Positions 10,355 through 20,283 of a stretch of 64,000 nt of DNA are shown in pieces. The notes beneath the pieces are model-generated. The model ran no database searches. It had not been told where the DNA came from and worked only from the letters and a program-made list of their open reading frames with translations. The stretch's first letter is position 1, and each line of letters begins with the position of its first letter. The translations under genes were made by a program, and so were the position numbers. Source of the stretch: Sordariomycetes sp. S80-01Y (Eukaryota > Ascomycota > Sordariomycetes); NCBI GenBank assembly GCA_037042185.1, contig JAXQJY010000027.1:3038001-3102000 (forward strand), read 5' to 3'.

Positions 10355-11215
10355 ATGGAGACCGGCCACATCCTCACCCTCTCGTGCCCCGACACGCCGG
10401 GCATCGTCCACCGCGTGACGGGGCTGCTGGCCTCGGCGGGCCACAACATCGCCGACCTGCAGCAGTTCTCGGACCCCGTGTCCAACCGCTTCTTCATGAG
10501 GGTGCACTTCCACGACCGGCCCGGCAGCGGCAGCGAATCCACGGAGCACCTCGCCGAGCCCTTCCGCGCGCTGGCCGCCGAGTACAGCATGGACTACGAG
10601 ATCCAGGCCGCCAGCAAGAAGACGCGGGTCCTGGTCATGGTGTCCAAGATCGGCCACTGCCTCAACGACCTGCTGTACCGCATGAAGGTCGGCCAGCTGC
10701 GCATCGAGATCCCCCTCATCGTGTCTAACCACGCCGAGTTCGCCGACCTGGCCGCCAGCTACGGCATCCCCTTCCACCACCTGCCCGTCACAAAGGACAC
10801 CAAGGCCGCGCAGGAGCAGCAGATCCTCGACCTGTGCGCCGCCAACGGCATCGAGCTCATCGTCCTGGCGCGCTACATGCAGGTCCTGTCGCCCATCCTC
10901 TGCTCCGCCATGCCCGGCCGCATCATCAACATCCACCACTCCTTCCTGCCCTCCTTCAAGGGCGCCAAGCCCTACCACCAGGCCTACGAGCGCGGCGTCA
11001 AGATCATCGGCGCCACCGCGCACTTCGCCACCGAGAACCTGGACGAGGGCCCCATCATCGAGCAGCAGGTGGCGCGCGTCAACCACGGCATGGAGCCCAA
11101 GGCCCTGACCGTCGAGGGCAGCAAGTTGGAGTGCAGCACCCTGACCACGGGCATCAAGTGGTTTGCCGAGAGGAGGATCTTCCTGGACGGCGTCAAGACG
11201 GTTGTGTTTGCGTAG
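10355..11215 (+). CDS. purU: Formyltetrahydrofolate deformylase (PurU type)
   Basis: This is an intronless 286-aa protein matching the usual length of about 280. The N-terminal ACT domain starts HILTLSCPDTPGIVHRVTG and runs to about residue 90. The formyltransferase-fold domain follows with IPLIVSNHAEF, the catalytic NIHHSFLPSF (Asn and His) and GATAHFATENLDEGPIIEQ, whose Asp is the third catalytic residue. The reaction hydrolyses 10-formyl-tetrahydrofolate to formate and tetrahydrofolate and balances one-carbon pools. The gene is strikingly GC-rich at third codon positions compared with its neighbours, producing long mirror frames on the other strand. PurU is patchy in fungi and best known from bacteria, so ancient bacterial ancestry of the gene is possible. 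Confidence 0.93.
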   Translation: METGHILTLSCPDTPGIVHRVTGLLASAGHNIADLQQFSDPVSNRFFMRVHFHDRPGSGSESTEHLAEPFRALAAEYSMDYEIQAASKKTRVLVMVSKIGHCLNDLLYRMKVGQLRIEIPLIVSNHAEFADLAASYGIPFHHLPVTKDTKAAQEQQILDLCAANGIELIVLARYMQVLSPILCSAMPGRIINIHHSFLPSFKGAKPYHQAYERGVKIIGATAHFATENLDEGPIIEQQVARVNHGMEPKALTVEGSKLECSTLTTGIKWFAERRIFLDGVKTVVFA

Positions 11216-11383
11216 GCATGGCGTTGGGAGCGGCTTTTGGTTCACGGCACGGTTGGGAAAAGGATAGGGAAAAGGAAAATGCACGGGAACGGCAAATTCA
11301 CTGGGCTGGGTTGGAATAGGCTAGACCAAGGAACTTGCAAGAGCATCATCGCTTATTGATTTAAAATACGTGACCAGCGCGTG

Positions 11384-12198
11384 TCATTGAACAGATCTCA
11401 CAGCCCCCCTCTCCCCCCTGTCCACGCTCCCAACTACACCCTCCGCAAGCCCCCAGATCCCTTCGGCAACGGCCTCCACGCTCCCGCCCGCGTCCACCAC
11501 CCGCACGCTCTCGTCCCTCTTCACCGCGTCGCTCACGTCCTGCAGGCCCCCGATGCCCCTGAACAGCTCCCTCACCCGGCGCTGCATCTCCGCCTTCTCG
11601 TAGACCTCGCCGCCCCAGCCGCCCCGGGCCTGCGCCTGCTCGGGCGTGAGGTCCAGGAAGACCACCAGGTCCGGCCGCGGCAGCCCGACCTCGGGGGCCG
11701 ACGCCCACGAGCCGGGCAGCGAGGGGTTTCCCTTGGCGATGGAGTAGACTATCCCCGAGTGGATGTAGCGGTCGCAGACGATGCTGGTGCCGCTCTCCAG
11801 CAGCTGCCGTATTTGCTTTCTGCGTCGTCGTCAGCTCTGGCCTGCTTCCTCCATCTCATGTGAGAGTTGTAATCAGCAAAGGGGCAAACTCACGCCGCCT
11901 CCCACCGATTGGCGCTGAACAGCAGGTGAATTACGTGGTCCTCCATCTCGATGCTGCTCTTGAGGTAGCCGTCGATCATCTGGCCGATGACGGTGCTCCG
12001 GTCCGGGAAGCGCATCATCTTGACGGGACGGCCGGCCTCGACGAAGCGCTGCTCCAGGAGCTTGACCTGCGTGGTCTTGCCGGCGCGGTCGAGGCCCTCG
12101 AGGACGATGAAGGTGCCGCGGGGCTTTGAGGTGCCGCTGCCGGTGGTGGCGGAGGAGGAGGACAGCGCTGCCGAGGCGAGCTCGGTTATTGAGGCCAT
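11384..12198 (-). CDS. cdc8: Thymidylate kinase (dTMP kinase, Cdc8 type)
   Basis: Exon 1 is 12198-11894, intron 11893-11820 (GTGAGT...GACGCAG), exon 2 11819-11384, giving about 246 aa. After a short Ser/Ala/Thr-rich N-terminus the protein has the P-loop EGLDRAGKTT (34-43), the substrate motif RFPDRST, and across the intron ANRWEAAKQIRQLLESGTS followed by VCDRYIHSGIVYS, the DRY/H thymidylate-binding motif. The segment PDLVVFLDLTPEQAQARGG holds the lid region. It phosphorylates dTMP to dTDP for DNA synthesis. It converges with the deformylase gene. Confidence 0.93.
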
Positions 12199-12789
12199 CC
12201 TTGGTGGGAAAGTGAAGGACTAGAAGAAGAATTGGGTTAATGATAGAAGAATTAAAAGAAAAAAAATTAGAGGGTGAGTAGGCGCGGAGGGTTGCGAGCT
12301 GTGGGCTTGAGGGTCGTCGTTGGAGGGGCTGAGGTGAGGTGAAGTGGGATGATGGCCGGTGGTGAGCCAATTCGCACGGTGCTGGAGGCGCTTCAAACCC
12401 CCCGTCGGATGCGTGTCAACCTGACCCTGGGAAACTGACAGTGATGAGCGTATTTAATCACTAGAACCCTGGATATCAGCAGCAGGGGCTACGAGTGCTA
12501 CATAACAACTATGCCGCGTGTGGATGAGCTGACCGAGGCACTGTGATGGTGGCTGTCGCGTATCGATGCTGAGAGTTGACGGCTGGATGGCTGAACATTA
12601 GGTCAAGCAATAGAGTTGAGGCAGAGTAACCATTCAATTCAAAAACGCAAAAATCCGTCCAGCTGAATTCTAGACAAGAATTAGACATGTATCCCAACCC
12701 AAGCGCCGGAACCCCCAGTACCAAGCCAGCCAACGCCTGCAGTCATAAAATCATCCGTCACTCGTTGCCATTACCAAGACACTAACTTG
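12199..12789. other. Upstream region of thymidylate kinase, no gene
   Basis: This segment contains the kinase promoter and the 3' flank of the next minus-strand gene. An A-rich run at about 12240-12270 is the only notable composition feature. Confidence 0.45.
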
Positions 12790-14032
12790 TCACGAAGAGG
12801 CTTCAGAGGCATTCACTGCCTCGCCTTCGTCCTTGGAACTGCCACTCTCCCAGAGCTCAAAGGTCTCTCCGGTGCCGTCCATCGGTTGCAGGACGGCTGC
12901 CTTTGATGACTCCTCGCTGCGGGATCCCATGATCAGGTCGATGTTCTCTTCCTGCGGTGCCTCGAGCTCTGCTTCTTCCTCTGCAGTTACCGGGGGGAGC
13001 GCCTTGAGCTCAGGGGCAAACTCGAAATTGACGTCAAAGGCGTTCTTTTTGGGCAGCTCGGCCTCCTTTGATTGCTCCTCTTCATCATCCGGGACGAGCA
13101 CGACGCTGGTCTCATCGCACCCTTCGGCCCAGAAGTCCTCGGCTTTCATCTCACCGAGTGCAACACGCTCCTTCTCAATGACCATTTCGTCTTCCATCCT
13201 CGCTCTGACGCGTCTGCTCGTCTGGCTGACATCATCAACGGGGGGAACGTTCTCCTTGTCCTCCTTCTCGACCCTCCTCGCTCGCTGGGCCGATTCTTCG
13301 TCAGAAGAAATGTCCAGCACGCATGTGGAGTGTTGCAGAAGGTTGGTCATCTCCTGCTCAGGCGTGTCTTCGTGGATGTCGAAGAACCATGACGCCTTCA
13401 TGTCCGGCTCTTTACTAGGAGCAGGCTTGGCAGCAGGGGCAGGCTTGGGGGTGGGGGTGTAGCTTGAGATGGTGCCCTTGAGGGCCGCATCGAGGGAGAA
13501 GGGAGCACCAGAATTGAATGACGGGGGATCGACACGACGGTAAGCACCAGAGGAACGTCGGCTTGAGAGAATGCCCGACTTCTTGCCACGGGTGGGCGAC
13601 CGTCCAGCAGGAGTAGCTAGGGGGGATGATTTGGAGATGCCACCGGTGCTCAGCTTGGACGGGGACTTTGCTTGCTGGAGAGCACGACGAGGCGAGGTCA
13701 TTGGCGTCGAGGATCGGACGGGCTTGGGCGTAGCCTTGAGGACGTAGTTGGTTGGCTTGAATATTCCATCCTTGGACGAGGGCCTGGCGGCCTTGGAGCG
13801 TTTGGCGGACAGCAATGGGTCTACATTCTCGGAGTCGTCCGTGTAGATGAGGTCGGCCTTGCGCTTGGAGGCGCTGGGTGGAGAGGTGTTGATAGCTGCT
13901 ACCGTGTTAGACGATGCTCAATTGGCGTGGCAGGAGGTCAGGATTACCATTCTGCCTGTTCTTCAAGCTGGTGAGGTTCTGCAGCCTCGACTCATTGAGG
14001 GGAGCAAAGGGTTGACGGGTGATGGCAGCCAT
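12790..14032 (-). CDS. Unrecognised fungal nuclear or cell-cycle-like protein with a KEN box
   Basis: Exon 1 is 14032-13948 (MAAITRQPFAPLNESRLQNL...), intron 13947 to about 13899 (GTAATC...GGTAG), and exon 2 ends at 12790, giving about 397 aa. I do not recognise the family. What can be seen: an N-terminal motif (FAPLNESRLQNLTSLKNRQN) that looks conserved; several CDK-like sites (SPRR, SPSK, TPKP, TPRS-type); basic patches with SKRKAD and AKRSKAA suggesting nuclear import; a segment DMKASWFFDIHEDTPEQE that looks ordered; a KEN degron motif in KEDKENVPP; and a long acidic C-terminus. Together these suggest a phosphorylated, APC/C-regulated nuclear protein, but that is inference. Confidence 0.7.
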
Positions 14033-15919
14033 TGTAGACGAAGTATGTGGTCAATGCAATCTTGAAATGAAGCTGCCGATATCCAAAGGCGTCCTCAGCC
14101 ACGGATTGATGGCAGGTCTCAAGTTGTTTGTTTTCCTCTTGTTGCAATGTTATTCTGCTCGTAGGGCAGAGAGCTGGTGTAGGAGAGGGTCGAGGTGGCA
14201 AGGACTGACTAAAGTGGGCGAATACAGGTGATAAGGGGAGAGGAGAGGTCAAGGAGCGAGAGAGGGGGGGCGAATTCCGCGAATGAGTGGACGGGGGCAA
14301 ACCGATGGACTGCAGCTGAGACAGGCGCTTCTTGTTGCAGTCACGGGCGCGAGCGATGCAGGTCGACAGAGAGTGAGCGAGAGAGAGGCGAGACTCGAAG
14401 GGAGAGAGAGGAGATGATGGCGCTCTGGCGCTGCAGGGGAAGCTCAGCCCAGGCATCTTGGATGTTGGTGCGACCCTCTGAGGGCCAATCGCGACGCGTT
14501 GATGGGCTTCCACTTTGGGAGCGCGTTACCAATCTCACGCGTGTCTGCCCCGCGCCGGGTGTTAGTCGTCTCCACGCGACGCCTCGTCATTGGCTGGGGT
14601 CTAAAGCACTAACGGAAGTGCTGCTGTTGTTTTGCTTTGGCAGATAGTGCAGACCTGGACTCGTCTCCGTCATCCCTTCGCTTCGATGGAATGTGAAGCG
14701 AATCTTCCTCAGCTCGAAGCTCATCGCTTCTTTGAGGCTTCCAGCAAGTGAGTCAAGACAGGCCTGACAGGGTCCCGACTGTCTGGACGCCAAATCTCCA
14801 CGGACCGACGCGATGGCCTCAATATCAGCCCAGGCGGTCGTGTCTCCTGCGACCGCATCGCCTTCCGTCCTCTGGCCCGTCATCACCACGGCCCTCAAAC
14901 ATTCCTACGTCTTCATTGGCTGCCGCCACCCGAGCTAGGTCTTCAAAGACGGCCTCCCGAACCTGCTCAACCATCCACTGACCTCATCAAGGCCGGATGA
15001 GAAGGCCTTGGCCTCCCACACCGCAACCCTGTGAGCCAGCCGAGGGGCCCTCAAGCCCACTATCAGGCCGCTTCTAGAGACGTGGCAAGGCAGCTCGGCG
15101 AGGCAATGGTACGCTTATAAGGCCCCAGGCCACCCGCGTCCGTCTCGTCGCGAGGGAACACGTCCTGGCCTTGGACGTGACGGACGTGTCGAGAGGCTCG
15201 ACGGTGCACTCCGATGGGTACTTTTACGTCCGGACATCCCGTCTCCGCGTCTCGCCATCTTGCCCGGCGTCCTCGACGATGCGACCCTGAGACGCTTTAG
15301 CTTCCTCAAGCAGCTGGCCCTCGAGCGGTCACGAAACTTCATTTGCCACTCGTCGTGAAGCTCGACCGTCCGCCGGTGACGAGGATGACAAGGCTTTACT
15401 CGTGCCATACTATTTCTCCGTATACTGGGCGGTAAAGTATCCGTGGGACGTCGGCCTGCCATTGGATGGTTCCTCACGATATTGTCACTATCGACAAGTG
15501 CTCTGCTTAGGCTCAGCTTTCACAAAGTTATACGTGGTCGTCATGGCCTGCCTTCATCCTCGGTACCTACGCTGGCGTTGCTCTCAGCTCTACTCGAATG
15601 CCAGATCATCCCCAATGCGGCCGCTCATCGCCTCACAGGTCCACAATGGTGATCAAGTGCATCACCTCAAACCAGAATCACAGTGCCTCTGAGCTAAGCA
15701 TTTTCATTGGTGATACTTCGTACGGCTACAGTAGGTCATGTTCTCAAACGAACGACCGGGCTACTACCCATTCTCTTGGTTTCTTTCAGTCCAACCAGAA
15801 AGCTCATGATCGCGCTTTCCCTGACGACTCTGCAGCTCCTCAACCATCATGCGGCCTCAGAACTGAAGCCAGTTGCCTCTCGCCTGCTGTTGCTTCGCGG
15901 GCCAAGCGCCAGGGACCCT
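14033..15919. other. 1.9 kb intergenic with coding-like debris
   Basis: The first 500 bp are the leader side of the minus-strand KEN-box gene. From about 14800 to 15950 short plus-strand frames of coding appearance follow one another in different phases: one near 14810-14930, one at 15270-15360 with ATLRRFSFLKQLALERSRNF, one at 15440-15650 with hydrophobic AIGWFLTILSLSTSALLRL, and one near 15550 with WPAFILGTYAGVALS. Stops and phase changes separate them. This could be a relic of a membrane-protein gene, but I recognise no family. Confidence 0.3.
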
Positions 15920-16378
15920 TCATTCCTTGGTTTGATCGCCGAGCTCATGAGGAGTGACAGCCGCTGCCTCGTCTGCTGTCCCATCTGTGGTTAGATCGTG
16001 CTTGGATACCGTCTTCGTTGCCGTCTCATACGTATCGTCAGCCTCCAGGTGGTGAGGGGCCGCAGTGGTCGTGGTCGATGCGGCCTGGTGGTCGTCGAGC
16101 AAGTGCTCCTTGAACCGGACTCTGTTGCTGTCCAACTGTGGCATGGCGTCGTCATCGAGTGAGTGAGCGGCGTGCTTCGAAACGGCCTCGGTGGCATAGT
16201 GCGTGTCCTGGTCGATGGAGTGCCTCGGGCTCTTGATGACGATCTCTTCCTTGACCTCTGGCTTTGGCTCCTGCTTGCCCCCATCCTTCGTCACTTCCTT
16301 TAACTCAATGACTTCTTCAGTGCTTGGAACGGGTTTGTCGGCCGGCTGCTCGTTTTCCTTCTTCGGGGGCATCATGTA
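15920..16378 (-). CDS. Downstream open frame continuing the PLAC8 gene past an in-frame TAG
   Basis: This frame begins TAC ATG ATG immediately after the PLAC8 stop TAG (16381-16379) and is in the same reading frame, open for 151 codons to 15920. Its content is coding-like: a charged, disordered Lys/Glu/Pro start (PPKKENEQPADKP, VIELKEVTKDGG), then two similar units ending in VSKHAAHSLDDD and VSKHDLTTDG. It is more likely a C-terminal extension of the PLAC8 protein than a separate gene. Three explanations are possible: a weak-donor intron of 60 or 54 nt (16438-16379 or 16432-16379) that removes the stop; stop-loss A-to-I editing of TAG to TGG; or a recent nonsense change of CAG to TAG. Confidence 0.5.
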   Translation of the reverse strand, partial: YMMPPKKENEQPADKPVPSTEEVIELKEVTKDGGKQEPKPEVKEEIVIKSPRHSIDQDTHYATEAVSKHAAHSLDDDAMPQLDSNRVRFKEHLLDDHQAASTTTTAAPHHLEADDTYETATKTVSKHDLTTDGTADEAAAVTPHELGDQTKE

Positions 16379-17116
16379 CTACTTTTGCCCAAGGTATTTC
16401 AGCAGAGGCCAATTTCTGCGGCCAGACGTGACAGTGACCTGGGAATCGTCTGCCAGTGAGTGCTGTCTTTGGAGCTTCGCCGGATTGGCAGCCTCGACGT
16501 CCAGCACAGGTGTAGCTGCGGCGCCCTCCGGGATGGGCGCTAGAATGGCCACCTCGTGGTCTGGAGGATGACTGCGGCTGGTTGATTTGCGGATCGGCGG
16601 TGGGAGCTTCTGGTCGACGGCCTCCTTCACCTGATCGATCATGGGTTTGGGGTAGACCATTGGCGTCACGTTCTTGTACGGCTCAGGGACGCTGGTCTCG
16701 GAGCCAGTCTCTTCCAGGATACTGGGAAGACCCCGGACAAGTCGCTGCTCTTCCTCGCGAAGGGTGGCCTCAACCTCCATCCTAGACACAGCTCCAGCTG
16801 GGCAGCAACAGCCTTGAAGGCAATCCATGTAGCTGCGCCCATCAATGTTGTAGACCCCGCGGAAGTTCCTTTGGAGCCTCCCAATCAAGCAGCTGTAGAA
16901 TGGCAGACAAGCGAGGAACGTGAAGCAATCGACAGTCCAGAAGCCATCCTCGTGGGTTACGACGATGGGCGCCTCACTCGTCATAGACTTGACGTGGGTG
17001 GCCATGCGCGAGTACCCGCCGCAGGGACAGCATGAGAGGTCCAGGCAGGAGAGGCATGGATGGGTGGGCTCGTAGTCGGGGGCGACGATGCGCCACTGGT
17101 TCTTTGTCTTTTCCAT
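16379..17116 (-). CDS. PLAC8-family cysteine-rich protein
   Basis: I chose the start at about 17116 (MEKTKNQWRIVAPDYEP), since the 35 upstream codons look like leader; an upstream ATG in frame at 17221 is the alternative. The PLAC8 core is clear: HPCLSCLDLSCCPCGGYSRM, then DCFTFLACLPFYSCLIGRLQ (hydrophobic), then FRGVYNIDGRSYMDCLQGCC and CPAGAVSRMEVEATLREEE. In fungi and plants such proteins sit in membranes and have been linked to metal handling or cell-size control; function here is unknown. The C-terminal 120 residues are disordered (PPIRKSTSRSHPPD). The frame ends LLKYLGQK-TAG but the same frame then continues for 151 codons. Confidence 0.75.
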   Translation of the reverse strand: MEKTKNQWRIVAPDYEPTHPCLSCLDLSCCPCGGYSRMATHVKSMTSEAPIVVTHEDGFWTVDCFTFLACLPFYSCLIGRLQRNFRGVYNIDGRSYMDCLQGCCCPAGAVSRMEVEATLREEEQRLVRGLPSILEETGSETSVPEPYKNVTPMVYPKPMIDQVKEAVDQKLPPPIRKSTSRSHPPDHEVAILAPIPEGAAATPVLDVEAANPAKLQRQHSLADDSQVTVTSGRRNWPLLKYLGQK

Positions 17117-19800
17117 CACGGAAATGCGGTTAGGGGTTAATACGTCAAACCTGTTAAGAGATGGTCGACGGGAGAGGATGATGCAGAGGCTGGGAAACAA
17201 GCAGCGAGAGCTGAATGTCATGGCAGGGGGTTGTTATTGAAGACATGATGGCGACAACTACGTAAGGTAAGTAGAGGTAGGTATTCGCATGAATTGTGTG
17301 GCTCAAGGAAAGAAGGAGTATCCTAAGATGTCAAGCGTGATGGTGAAGGCAGTCACGATACTTGACTAAGGCCCTTTCAAGGAAAGAGTGTGAGGTGGGC
17401 ACCAGCCGTTGAAGTTGATGCGGGAGCCACGTGATTGGAATGGCGGGTCCGCCCGCGGCCCGATATCCGCCCAATCCAGACGGGATGGCCGCCCTCGCAC
17501 CCTGGCAAGCCTGGCGCGTGCCCTGGTCAGCAGCCAAAAGCGTCCTGAGTCTGTCGCGCCGACTCGTAAACTCGGGAAGAAGGCCATCTGCCTCTTCAAC
17601 GTGACCGGCATCCGTAGCCGAGCCAGAGAGATATGGATAGCCGCCACCATCTCTGCCGCACTGTCTGCCGTCCAGGGCGCGCGTCACTTCTCAGGTTTCC
17701 AAGACACGCGTTGTCACCAATCAGTCACGGGCTTCCTGCCAGGACGCTCCACTCGATGTCGATGAACGGCAATCATTTCTGTCGAGGAGTCGGCTGCCTC
17801 TGAGCATGGACAGTGACAGACGGCCCAAACAGCCTGAATAGGATGGAAGTGCGGCACTTTGCGACAGCGCTGTTGGTAGCAGAAAGGCAAACTGCTGCCC
17901 AGCAGGATGGAGAAGTGAAGGGTTTGCACATGCAATGCGACACCAGCGAATTGATTGTGCGGCGGCTGCCACGCATCTTGCGCTCGCACCCAGTCCTGTC
18001 TTGGCTGGACGGCCGGTGGCCAAGACCCTTCCTTCGGACCCTAGATCTGGACTGGAGCTGCTTGTATTGCCATCAATTTCGCACAGACACGTCTTCATTT
18101 GACCTGAGCAAAAAACGTACGAGTAAGGGCAGCCCATCTGGGAGACAACCGAACGCGAGATGCTCGCATTCATATCCGAACCCAGCCAGCGACGACGAGA
18201 GAGAAAACGAGATGGCGAAGATCAATGCCTGCTTGGCAGACGCTGGCATGTCTTCGCCAAGACCGGCGTCCTCCCGCTTGGAGATGGGAGGCAGTTCACT
18301 GACTCGGACTGGGGTCTAAATGTCGGCTACTGCGTCTCTTTGCTACCCGTCGATTGAAGGCAGGATTTTGACCGAAGGTCCAACGGAGTGTGAGCACCTT
18401 TCAGGGATGCCATCATATGCCGCTTGGCAGACTATCGAAGCAATTGAAGTCACAAAGAAAAGTCGCAGGGCCGCGTGACATGTTACAGCTCAGAGCCGGC
18501 GATTCTGTTGAAAAAGTCGAACCCCGGCCTCGAACTGAAAGGCGCTCCACTGTCAGGGCACTGTCAGTGCCCCGTGCGATCTACGGCGGGAGTGTTCCGT
18601 ACAGGCCTCGACTCTGCTGGAGCGGTCGAGCTACAGGAGCTACAGCGGCTCGACGGATGTCTCCAGCGGCTGACTGTGGGTGTGGCTTGCGCGGGGCGAA
18701 CACCATTTCTTCGTGGTTTGCTCAACAAAATTTCTCTCTGAGGAGAGAAACGCTGCGACGACGACCTCACCTTAAGCCTTGGAGGATGTTCAGCGTGCTC
18801 TCAACGGCTTCCCTCCGTCCAAGATGAAGCTGCTGCTCACAATCAAGGGCTTCTCGAGACCCCTGGAATCGACTGATACAGGGCGCCAAGCCCCCACTTC
18901 GGGACTAGCGCATGTAGCCGCCCCTGACGTGGATGCGGGTCCGAGCGCCTGGGCCTCCCAAGCCTCCAATCTCTGGGCGGCCAAAGGGGGCATTCGAGGA
19001 GCGAGGAGCAAGGACCAAACCATTGAAACCCCCCCTCCACGGCTCTTATATTGCCGCTTTTCTCTGCTATCTCGCCTCTTCCACCGCAGTCACTTCTTCT
19101 CGTCGCTGTCGTCGTCTGTCTCGATCTGTGTGTGTTCGAACAAAGTTCCGCCCCGTACAGCCATCCGCCTGCGACCGCACCAACCCTCCTTCAGCACGAC
19201 ACGCAACGCCGTCAGTGGCTGGGGCCCTGCCACAACGTGCCCTTGAGCGCGACCACGGAAGAATCTCTCGCTTTTAGGTTCACACACTAGGGCAACTTCA
19301 AGTTTTGGGGAACCCGAGGACCATGGCGAACTAAACCATCGATTATTCCACCTGAATTCGGACTGCGCTTCCTTGCGTTTGTCTTCCAGCCGCCGCCCGA
19401 CTCTACGAACCCCTTCCACCACCGCGTCACTCCTGCTTGTCCGTGACCTGCAGCCTCAATTGCGCCATCTTCGATTGCCTCTGCACGAGACGGCATCACA
19501 GGCATCACGTCAAGGTTTGTTTGCCCTTGCCTCACTCTGCGTCATTGCATATCACCACTGCTGCCCACCCGAGGCAGCACAAGCCACTCCAACTTCCTCC
19601 CTCTCTACCACTCTGCCGTCATGCGCCCGCTAGTCCTGCCTCATGTACCCTGAGCTCGAGCTGACCTTGTCTCGATCTAGATTCTTGGAAGTCTTGAGGA
19701 ACTTGAGCCTCGAACCACCATCACTACCTCTTGGACTGCAGCGCTCGAACGGAAGGCCTCTCCATCCTCACAGCCCCCTCTCCAAGAGCAGTCCGCCACA
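17117..19800. other. 2.7 kb gene-free DNA; long leader of the next plus gene
   Basis: No supported gene. The right part (about 19050-19800) is pyrimidine-rich with many CTC/TTC/CAC words and short upstream reading frames, typical of a long fungal 5' leader for the membrane-protein gene at 19801. A 17-bp perfect palindrome lies at 18556-18572. Confidence 0.5.
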
Positions 19801-20283
19801 ATGTCGACCAACAACGCTGCGTCGAGGTCTGACGCGCCAAACGACTCCCTTACCCCCGCATCCACCGTCACACTCCCTGAGAAGTGCGCTCTGTCGTCCA
19901 CGACGACCGCCTGCGACCCGTCGGCCGAGCGCACCCCTCGCACGTCCAAGGATTCCGACACACGCAACGCCCTCAACCCCTTCGACACAGACATAGAGGC
20001 CATGGAGGTCATCGACTCTCAACAGAAGCCCTGCATGTCGCGTCAGGGCCTGTGCACGCGCAAGTCGGACCATCAGGTCTGGCCTGGCAAAGATCACTGG
20101 AAGCAAAAGGCCAAGAGCGCAAAGATGAAGCGCAGCTGGAACACGCCGCTGGCGAAGCTGAACAAGAGGAACAGGATCATTGCCAAGATTCTGATTGTGT
20201 TCTTGATCGTGGGCATCGCCGTCGGTGTGGGCTTTGGCGTATCGAAGCCGCTGGGTGCGCCGATCTGGGGCGATAACGACTGA
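19801..20283 (+). CDS. Conserved-looking fungal single-pass membrane protein, C-terminal anchor
   Basis: This single-exon frame of 160 aa has a disordered Ser/Thr/Pro-rich N-terminus, then a cysteine pair region (PCMSRQGLCTRKSDHQVWPG, residues 77-96), a strongly basic amphipathic stretch (KQKAKSAKMKRSWN...KLNKRNR), one transmembrane segment at about 125-147 (IIAKILIVFLIVGIAVGVGFGV), and a short tail ending LGAPIWGDND. By the positive-inside rule the N-terminus faces the cytosol. Short proteins of this layout (basic patch, one helix, Gly-rich helix end, tail with W) are familiar from other Pezizomycotina, but no function is known to me. Confidence 0.75.
   Translation: MSTNNAASRSDAPNDSLTPASTVTLPEKCALSSTTTACDPSAERTPRTSKDSDTRNALNPFDTDIEAMEVIDSQQKPCMSRQGLCTRKSDHQVWPGKDHWKQKAKSAKMKRSWNTPLAKLNKRNRIIAKILIVFLIVGIAVGVGFGVSKPLGAPIWGDND

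Noticed and set aside
10331-11284. 317-codon minus-strand frame opposite the deformylase
   Set aside because: It mirrors the very GC-rich third positions of the real plus-strand gene and has no motif.
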